The notes under the pieces are model-generated. The model made no database searches. It was not told where the DNA came from and saw only the letters and a program-made list of their open reading frames with translations. From UMGS1696 sp964623635 (GTDB lineage: Bacteria; Bacillota; Clostridia; Oscillospirales; CAG-272): DNA of 25,663 nt. Shown here one piece after another: positions 20,706 through 25,663 of this stretch. Numbering within the stretch: the stretch's first letter is position 1; each line of letters starts with the position of its first letter. The translations under genes and the position numbers were made by a program. The stretch is from positions 1 through 25,663 of the forward strand of contig CAZUUA010000028.1 in the NCBI GenBank assembly GCA_964623635.1, written 5' to 3'.

Positions 20706-22457
20706 TTCCACACCCACAGCCTTCAAGTACATCTTGACCCAAGAGGTGCTCAGTGCGGCCTGTACGTTGTTGACAAATACAATGTCCGTCAGTCCATAGT
20801 CCTTCAGGTGCTCGTACACGTTCATATCGGTGTAGCGCACGTCCACCACGATGATGTTGCCGTAGTGCTCACACAAGAACGGCACGAACGCATTGCCAAA
20901 GGAATCCTTGAACACCAGAATATTCAGATCCTGTGGATTCTCCGGCACGTTGATCACGGTATAGGGATTGTCCCCGGCGATGAAGGATACGTAGTTGTTG
21001 CCGTAGGGTGTCAGGCAGCTGTTGTAGGTGTTGACGGCGCCGGTAGCTGAGGTGACGGTCATGGTCACGGCCTTTTTGGTGGTCCAGGCTTCGATGGTAT
21101 CCTTGAAGTTTTTCACCCGGCTATCCTTGGTGAAGGTGTACATGGAACCGCTGTAGTTGTCGTTGAGTATAGAATAGTTCATGTCCGAACGTTCCACCGG
21201 TGTGAACCCACGGGAAGCGGCAAAGGCACGATAGGCATAGTAGGCACCCAGCTGTGTCCAGTGGTGGTCGCTCTTGAAGAACAGGTACTCGTCTCGGTGG
21301 CTGTACATTTCGCTGTACACGTCCACGAAGTTGATTTTGTCGTCCATCAGTGCGCCGATCTTGTCCTGGATCTCCCCTTGGTCTGCGATCTTGGCCTGCA
21401 CCGTCGGATCGTCGATGACCATGGAGGATACCGGTGAGATCACGGAGCTGATCTGCACATTTTCTCCAAAGAGAGACTGGTAGTATGCCAGCGCCTGCGC
21501 ATAGTATTTGGCAGAGGCTTCGGCGTAATATGCCGGGGTGTACACGCCATCGCCGTAGATGAACATACCGTTGGTCAAAAAGTCCGCAGTGGCATTGTCG
21601 GTGCTTTGGTTGACGTTGGTCACGTGGGACACCACCACCTTGCACGTGGCTGTGATCCCGTCACCGGCCCGGCAGGTCAGCGTGCATTCTCCTTCTGCTA
21701 CGGCCTTTACATCGATGCCGCCTTTGGGATTCTTGGAGATGGTGGCGATATCTTTGTCCGAGGTGGACCAAGACACAGCGGCCCCCTGTCCGTCGGAGGT
21801 CGATACAGTGGCATACAGCACCGACCCACTGCCCACCGTCAGCCGCAGAGTCTCTTTGCTCAGGGTCAGCGAAGAAATGGTGTGGGCAGTCTCCGGCGCT
21901 TCGGTTTCAGGAGCATTGGTTTCAGGAGCAGTCGTTTCCGGTGCATCGGTTTCAGGAGCAGTCGTTTCCACGGGATCCGTTTCCGGCGCAGTTGTCTCAA
22001 CTGTATCTGTTTCGGGAGCATTCGTCTCAGGAGCAGTCGTTTCCGGTGCATCTGTTTCCGGTGCATCTGTTTCCTTTTCCTGCAAAAGCTTATCCAGTGC
22101 ATCGGCCAGAGCGGCGGCATCGGCGTCTTCCACCTCTTGTCGTTCACTGCCGGCGTTTAGCAGCACGAATTGTTCGTCGCCACCCATGTCGTAGGGCACA
22201 CCCATTAAGGTATCCATTTCCTTGGACAGATCCACCAGTGTATCTCTGCCCCAAAAGGTATCGGAGAAAAAGGACGACCAGCCGGAGAAATAGGAGCCGT
22301 CCGCCAGCGCAGACCACGAAAAGGTCGGCACCTTGGCAAGGGTGCGCTGCTCCAACAGGGATTCTGTGGGTCGGTTTGGCTGAAACAAATTGGCGGCCGT
22401 CACACCGGTCAGCAGCACCGCCAAGGTGATCACGGCAATGGTATCGATTTTTTTCAT
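20703..22457 (-). CDS. DHHW-family protein (AlgJ/AlgX-like) with inserted repeat and Ig-like domain
   Basis: A 584-residue protein anchored or exported by an N-terminal hydrophobic helix (about 5-22). The family motif is visible as FFKSDHHWTQLGAY (DHHW at about 396-399), and the nucleophile Ser of the SGNH fold is probably in VFKDSFGNAFVPFL. An early conserved segment (LEQRTLAKVPTFSW, about 34-48) is also typical. Unusually, about 150 residues are inserted in between: a low-complexity linker of repeated E-T-x-A-P-E-T units (about 130-190), then a bacterial Ig-like (Big_2) domain (about 195-280). Family members transfer or handle acetyl groups on exported polysaccharide together with an MBOAT protein, which is the gene 15 bp upstream here. 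Confidence 0.85.
   Translation of the reverse strand: MKKIDTIAVITLAVLLTGVTAANLFQPNRPTESLLEQRTLAKVPTFSWSALADGSYFSGWSSFFSDTFWGRDTLVDLSKEMDTLMGVPYDMGGDEQFVLLNAGSERQEVEDADAAALADALDKLLQEKETDAPETDAPETTAPETNAPETDTVETTAPETDPVETTAPETDAPETTAPETNAPETEAPETAHTISSLTLSKETLRLTVGSGSVLYATVSTSDGQGAAVSWSTSDKDIATISKNPKGGIDVKAVAEGECTLTCRAGDGITATCKVVVSHVTNVNQSTDNATADFLTNGMFIYGDGVYTPAYYAEASAKYYAQALAYYQSLFGENVQISSVISPVSSMVIDDPTVQAKIADQGEIQDKIGALMDDKINFVDVYSEMYSHRDEYLFFKSDHHWTQLGAYYAYRAFAASRGFTPVERSDMNYSILNDNYSGSMYTFTKDSRVKNFKDTIEAWTTKKAVTMTVTSATGAVNTYNSCLTPYGNNYVSFIAGDNPYTVINVPENPQDLNILVFKDSFGNAFVPFLCEHYGNIIVVDVRYTDMNVYEHLKDYGLTDIVFVNNVQAALSTSWVKMYLKAVGVE
21890..22075. repeat. Coding tandem repeat in the DHHW gene
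   Basis: Short degenerate units of 12-18 bp built from GTTTC-x-GG-x-GCA (plus strand) encode the Glu-Thr-Ala-Pro linker. Such arrays commonly vary in copy number between strains. Confidence 0.8.
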
Positions 22458-22472
22458 AAGGTATTCTCCACT

Positions 22473-23942
22473 TCAGAATCGGAAGTACAAAAAGGCACTG
22501 TAGGTGCTGCCCGCCATCATAATGGTGCAGACAGCGATGAGAGCGGCGGTCAACACCGTCTTGCCCACACGCAGGATGCCGTATGCCCCATCCTCGCCTG
22601 CCAACCGCAGCACACCACGACGGAGCCACTGTCCCACGGTCGGTGCCACAGGACAAGCCAAAATGCAGGCACCCAAGGCAAGCCACAGGTTTTCATAGAG
22701 CACCGAGGCGGTCATCATGTCGGTCAGTCCCGTGGTGCCGATGCCGATCAGGTAGCCTAAGTTTTGCAGTAGGTTTTTGTCAAAATAGAAGATGGCAAAG
22801 CCCACCACGGTGATCAAAATCGTGTACGCATGGGACAGGAGCCACTTCCCTGCCCTCGAAAGATGGACCAATATCGGCGGACACTCCGGCCAGCTGTCGG
22901 CAGGGGTGTGCTTTAGGAAGGGCAAAAATGCGGATTTCTCCCAGGTCAGCAGCACACCGTAGAACAGACCCCACAGGATGAAATTCCAACTGGCTCCGTG
23001 CCATAGACCGGTCAGGAACCACACCACAAAGATGTTGCGCATCTGGTCGTGCCGGTTGCCGCCTAAGGGAATGTACACGTAGTCCCGGAAGAAGGTGCCA
23101 AGGGACATATGCCACCGACGCCAGAATTCCGTAGCGGATGCGGAGATCAGCGGATAGTTGAAGTTCTCCAAGAACCGGAAGCCGAACATTTTGCCCAGTC
23201 CTATTGCCATATCGGAGTATCCTGAGAAGTCGAAGTACAGCTGCAGGGTGTAGAACACCGCACCCAGCCAACGACCTGCCACGGTCACTTCATTTAAGCT
23301 GTACAGCATGGTGACAGCTTCGCCAAGGTGGTCGGCGATCCAGATCTTTTTGGCAAGCCCCATGGAGAAGCGGAAGGCGCCATCCAGCAGCGTAGGCACA
23401 TCCACGGTACGGTCGTCCAACTGATCCTCGATATCCTTATACCGGACAATGGGACCGGCGATGAGCTGGGGAAACAGGGACACATACAGCAGCAGCCGGG
23501 GGAAGGAACGCTGCACCGGGGTATCGCCACGATACACGTCGATGACGTAGGACATGGTCTGGAAGGTGAAGAAGGAGATGCCGATGGGCATGGCAAAGGA
23601 CAGCACCGGAATGGTCACGTTGAAGATGGTGTTGACCGTACCGGTGAGAAAACCGAGATATTTGTAGAACACCAAAACCCCCAAATTGGACACCACAGCG
23701 GCGGTCAGCCACAGCTTTTTGTGGGTCTGGGAAGGCGATTTATCGATGGCAAGGCCGAAACCCCAGTCGCACAGCACCAGAGCGATCATGAGGAACACAT
23801 ACACCGGCTCTCCGAAAGCATAGAAGAACAGGGAGAAGACGGTCAGCACCCCACGCCGCCAACGGGAATTGGGCCAGATATAGTAGAACAAAAACAAAAA
23901 GGGCAAGAACCCATAGAGGAAAAGCAGATCAGAAAAAGGCAT
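22473..23942 (-). CDS. MBOAT-family membrane O-acyltransferase (AlgI/DltB-like)
   Basis: A 489-residue polytopic protein with about 10-11 membrane segments. The conserved parts are the segment QLIAGPIVRYKDIEDQL (about 160-176), the run YFDFSGYSDMAIGLGKMFGF, the N-terminal side of the active site with EFWRRWHMSLGTFFRDYVYIPLGG, and the invariant His in LTGLWHGASWNFILWG (about H315). MBOAT proteins of this class pass acyl groups across the membrane to an extracytoplasmic acceptor, with a DHHW/AlgJ-type partner. The partner gene follows after 15 bp, so both act on an exported polymer that is not identified here. The chosen ATG is at 23942, with only a weak AGAGAG site upstream. An in-frame extension upstream would run through the promoter region. 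Confidence 0.93.
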   Translation of the reverse strand: MPFSDLLFLYGFLPFLFLFYYIWPNSRWRRGVLTVFSLFFYAFGEPVYVFLMIALVLCDWGFGLAIDKSPSQTHKKLWLTAAVVSNLGVLVFYKYLGFLTGTVNTIFNVTIPVLSFAMPIGISFFTFQTMSYVIDVYRGDTPVQRSFPRLLLYVSLFPQLIAGPIVRYKDIEDQLDDRTVDVPTLLDGAFRFSMGLAKKIWIADHLGEAVTMLYSLNEVTVAGRWLGAVFYTLQLYFDFSGYSDMAIGLGKMFGFRFLENFNYPLISASATEFWRRWHMSLGTFFRDYVYIPLGGNRHDQMRNIFVVWFLTGLWHGASWNFILWGLFYGVLLTWEKSAFLPFLKHTPADSWPECPPILVHLSRAGKWLLSHAYTILITVVGFAIFYFDKNLLQNLGYLIGIGTTGLTDMMTASVLYENLWLALGACILACPVAPTVGQWLRRGVLRLAGEDGAYGILRVGKTVLTAALIAVCTIMMAGSTYSAFLYFRF

Positions 23943-23961
23943 ACATGGTCTCTCTTCAATA

Positions 23962-24055
23962 AAAGTTAACGTTGATTGGATCGAGAAAACGTGCCTAAAA
24001 GGCTGGCGTTTGTGGCATTTTTGGCACGTTTTCAACCTTATGCAACGTTAACTTT
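23962..24055. repeat. Nested inverted repeat at the MBOAT promoter
   Basis: Outer arms AAAGTTAACGTTG (23962-23974) and CAACGTTAACTTT (24043-24055) are perfect over 13 bp. Inner arms GAAAACGTGCC (23985-23995) and GGCACGTTTTC (24023-24033) are perfect over 11 bp. The outer right arm begins directly next to the -10. The whole could be a pair of operators, a small MITE-like element or, in part, a leader RNA hairpin. Confidence 0.75.
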
Positions 24056-24084
24056 AGTATACCACATTTTCGGCAGGATGTAAA
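24056..24084 (-). promoter_or_regulatory. Sigma-A-type promoter of the MBOAT-DHHW operon
   Basis: On the minus strand TTTACA (24079-24084), 17-bp spacer, TATACT (24056-24061). The predicted start near 24049 lies inside the outer arm of the nested inverted repeat, leaving a leader of about 107 nt. Confidence 0.8.
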
Positions 24085-24191
24085 GAGGATGGGGAAAATC
24101 TGATGTAAGTTTACATTTTGTGCGCTCCCTTGGACAGCGTGGCAGGGCTGTGGATTTTTTTAGATTTTTTTCATTTTTTGTGGCTAACCTA

Positions 24192-24220
24192 TTGAAAAAT
24201 TGTTTTGTTTCGTGTATAAT
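24192..24220 (+). promoter_or_regulatory. Sigma-A-type promoter of the LRR protein gene
   Basis: TTGAAA (24192-24197), 17-bp spacer, consensus TATAAT (24215-24220), with GAGGTG before the ATG at 24250. Confidence 0.85.
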
Positions 24221-24249
24221 AGAGGAAAAGAAAGCGAGGTGCATTTTTT

Positions 24250-25663
24250 ATGAAAAAACGAATATTAAGTTTTCTGCTGATGCTGTGCATGGTGCTGGTG
24301 ATAGTGCCGACCGTGGTGTTGGCGGATGGAAACGAGATCGATACGGTTCAGGCACTGATCGATGCTCTGCCCGATGCAGACAGCATCACAGAAGAAAACC
24401 GTGCCGATGTGGAAGACCAGCTTACGGCTATTGACGAAGCAAAGTTCCCTCTGGAAGATGAGTGGGATGCACTGGACTTTACAAAATACAACGCTGCCAT
24501 TGCTTCCCTGAATGAGCTGGATGGTATGGGCGGTGCAGAAGTGCCGACAGTGGCAGAAGATGCAACAGCTGAAAGTTATTTTGTTTTTGATAAAAATACC
24601 GGGACAATTACCAGTGTGACGGATAAATCACTTACAGAGATCGTTATACCGGATACTATAGATGGTGTTGCTGTAACCACAATCGGAGAATCTGCGTTTC
24701 GTGACTGCATATGTCTCACAAGCATCACGATTCCGAACAGTGTTGAAACAATCGGAAAAAATGCGTTTTATAACTGCATAGGTCTCACAAGCATCACGAT
24801 TCCGAACAAGGTGACATCAATCCATAAAAATATGTTTGGCGAGTGCACTTCGCTCACTCGAATTAATATCGATGATGGTAATGCAGTGTATACAAGCATT
24901 GATGGAGTCGTATGTAGTAAGGACAAATCTAAAATTATTATCGTGCCTGAAGGCATAAACGGTGCGTATACAATACCGAATAGCGTGACAACCATCGAAG
25001 AATATGCATTTTATGTGTGTACGGAGATTACAAGCATAACCATCCCGAATGGTGTAAAAACTATTGGAAAATTTGCATTTGTAAGCTGCGAGGGGTTGAC
25101 AAGCATCATTATACCAGAAGGTGTTGAAACAATCGGAGAAGCTGCATTCTATGGTTGTGAATTTTCAAGTATCATCATTCCAAGTAGTCTAAAAACTATT
25201 GAGGCAAGAGCGTTTGATGATTGCATAAATCTTACGAATGCATATTATTTAGGTACAAATGAGGAATGGGATGCGCTCATCCCAAATATTGGAAGTACGA
25301 ACGAGCGGCTTACCAATGCAGTGAAATGTATAGCTTATAATAAGTCCGTAAATTTGGTCTATGACGGAGAAGTAAAAGAAGTATACATAAGCACAACCGA
25401 TGGAGTAACGATAAAATATTATCAGGGTACAAATGAAGTTTCTCCTATAAATGCAGGAACGTATACAGCCAAGGTTGGTGACGTTGAAATTGGCACCTTT
25501 GAAATTAAAAAAGCGGACCAAGTTGCACCGAATGGACTTGCGAATACAGCAGAAACCATTGACGGAAAAGCCGACGGTAAAATCACCGGTGTTACATCTG
25601 CAATGGAGTACCGCAAGGAGAGCGACACCACCTATACTGCTATTTCCGGTACGGAGATCACAA
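24250..25663 (+). CDS. BspA-like leucine-rich-repeat surface protein (incomplete at the right edge)
   Basis: The open frame runs 471 codons to the window end without a stop. A signal peptide is visible (MKKRILSFLLMLCMVLVIVP..VLA, about residues 1-26). A helical, acidic region (about 28-100) follows. BspA/LRR_5-type repeats occupy about 110-350, recognisable by the recurring pattern I-x-IP-x-S/G-V-x-x-IG-x-x-AF-x-x-C-x-x-L-x-x-I of about 23 residues. After the repeats comes a beta domain (LVYDGEVKEVYISTTDGVTIKYY.., about 375-425) like those between repeats and anchor in clostridial surface proteins, then the start of another (ETIDGKADGKITGV). Such proteins are secreted and often mediate adhesion or host-protein binding. 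The anchor lies outside the window. The LRR part is markedly more AT-rich than the ends. Confidence 0.85.
   Translation, partial: MKKRILSFLLMLCMVLVIVPTVVLADGNEIDTVQALIDALPDADSITEENRADVEDQLTAIDEAKFPLEDEWDALDFTKYNAAIASLNELDGMGGAEVPTVAEDATAESYFVFDKNTGTITSVTDKSLTEIVIPDTIDGVAVTTIGESAFRDCICLTSITIPNSVETIGKNAFYNCIGLTSITIPNKVTSIHKNMFGECTSLTRINIDDGNAVYTSIDGVVCSKDKSKIIIVPEGINGAYTIPNSVTTIEEYAFYVCTEITSITIPNGVKTIGKFAFVSCEGLTSIIIPEGVETIGEAAFYGCEFSSIIIPSSLKTIEARAFDDCINLTNAYYLGTNEEWDALIPNIGSTNERLTNAVKCIAYNKSVNLVYDGEVKEVYISTTDGVTIKYYQGTNEVSPINAGTYTAKVGDVEIGTFEIKKADQVAPNGLANTAETIDGKADGKITGVTSAMEYRKESDTTYTAISGTEIT

Larger units (their letters stand above)
23943..24249. other. Divergent intergenic region between MBOAT and the LRR gene
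   Basis: The 307-bp gap holds, from left to right, the nested inverted repeat (23962-24055), the minus-strand promoter of the MBOAT-DHHW pair, an AT-rich stretch (24085-24190) in which nothing was recognised, and the plus-strand promoter and ribosome binding site (GAGGTG) of the LRR gene. No small gene was found. Confidence 0.8.

Noticed and set aside
21866..22147. A 93-codon Arg/Lys/Leu-rich frame on the minus strand within the DHHW gene.
   Set aside because: It is the alternative reading of the E-T-A-P tandem repeat, not a gene.

Overview
The window is a stretch of chromosome from a low-to-mid GC Gram-positive bacterium, most likely a gut-type member of the Clostridia (Oscillospiraceae/Ruminococcus-like). 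The basis is the strong GGAGG ribosome binding sites, sigma-A-type promoters with 17-bp spacers, the FeoA-FeoB fusion followed by a tiny Cys-rich FeoB-associated protein, a BspA-like leucine-rich-repeat surface protein and an MBOAT/DHHW acylation pair. Genus is not decidable from the sequence alone. No phage, CRISPR array, rRNA or tRNA was seen.

Layout, left to right. 1-775: an upstream terminator and a compact IS200-type insertion sequence with one HUH (Y1) transposase. 787-2602 (minus): a two-gene operon of a Gfo/Idh/MocA oxidoreductase and a YgjV-like membrane protein. 2705-6166 (plus): an ECF sigma factor fused to a very large C-terminal extension, then the mechanosensitive channel mscL, each with its own promoter and terminator. 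6172-8713 (minus): a ferrous iron uptake operon (feoA-feoB fusion plus a 46-aa Cys-rich partner). 8803-11634: a divergent pair, a cytoplasmic clan-A glycoside hydrolase (minus) and an SGNH/GDSL hydrolase (plus). 11696-14961 (minus): a CrtO-like acyltransferase, a CmpB-type putative ABC permease and ftsH. 14979-16986 (minus): an OmpR/PhoB-type two-component system. 16995-18560 (minus): a NYN/PIN-like nuclease-domain protein. 18576-20481 (minus): a ThyX-like conserved protein and a cation diffusion facilitator. 20482-20705: a tandemly duplicated hairpin-rich repeat. 20703-24084 (minus): an MBOAT O-acyltransferase with its DHHW partner, probably acylating an exported polysaccharide. 24192-end (plus): an incomplete secreted leucine-rich-repeat protein.

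The most informative non-coding result is that the promoter of the two-component system and the promoter of the adjacent CrtO-like operon share the same architecture: two 11-bp direct repeats, then 5 bp, then a TAyACT -10. This is what an OmpR/PhoB-family activator site looks like, so the response regulator probably controls both itself and the envelope genes next door, possibly through to ftsH. ftsH also has two tandem FNR-like palindromes just upstream. Other items worth a second look are the sigma factor with its roughly 650-residue extension and no anti-sigma gene, the NYN protein with a 15-bp minisatellite at its 3' end, the duplicated hairpin repeat, and the nested inverted repeat at the MBOAT promoter.
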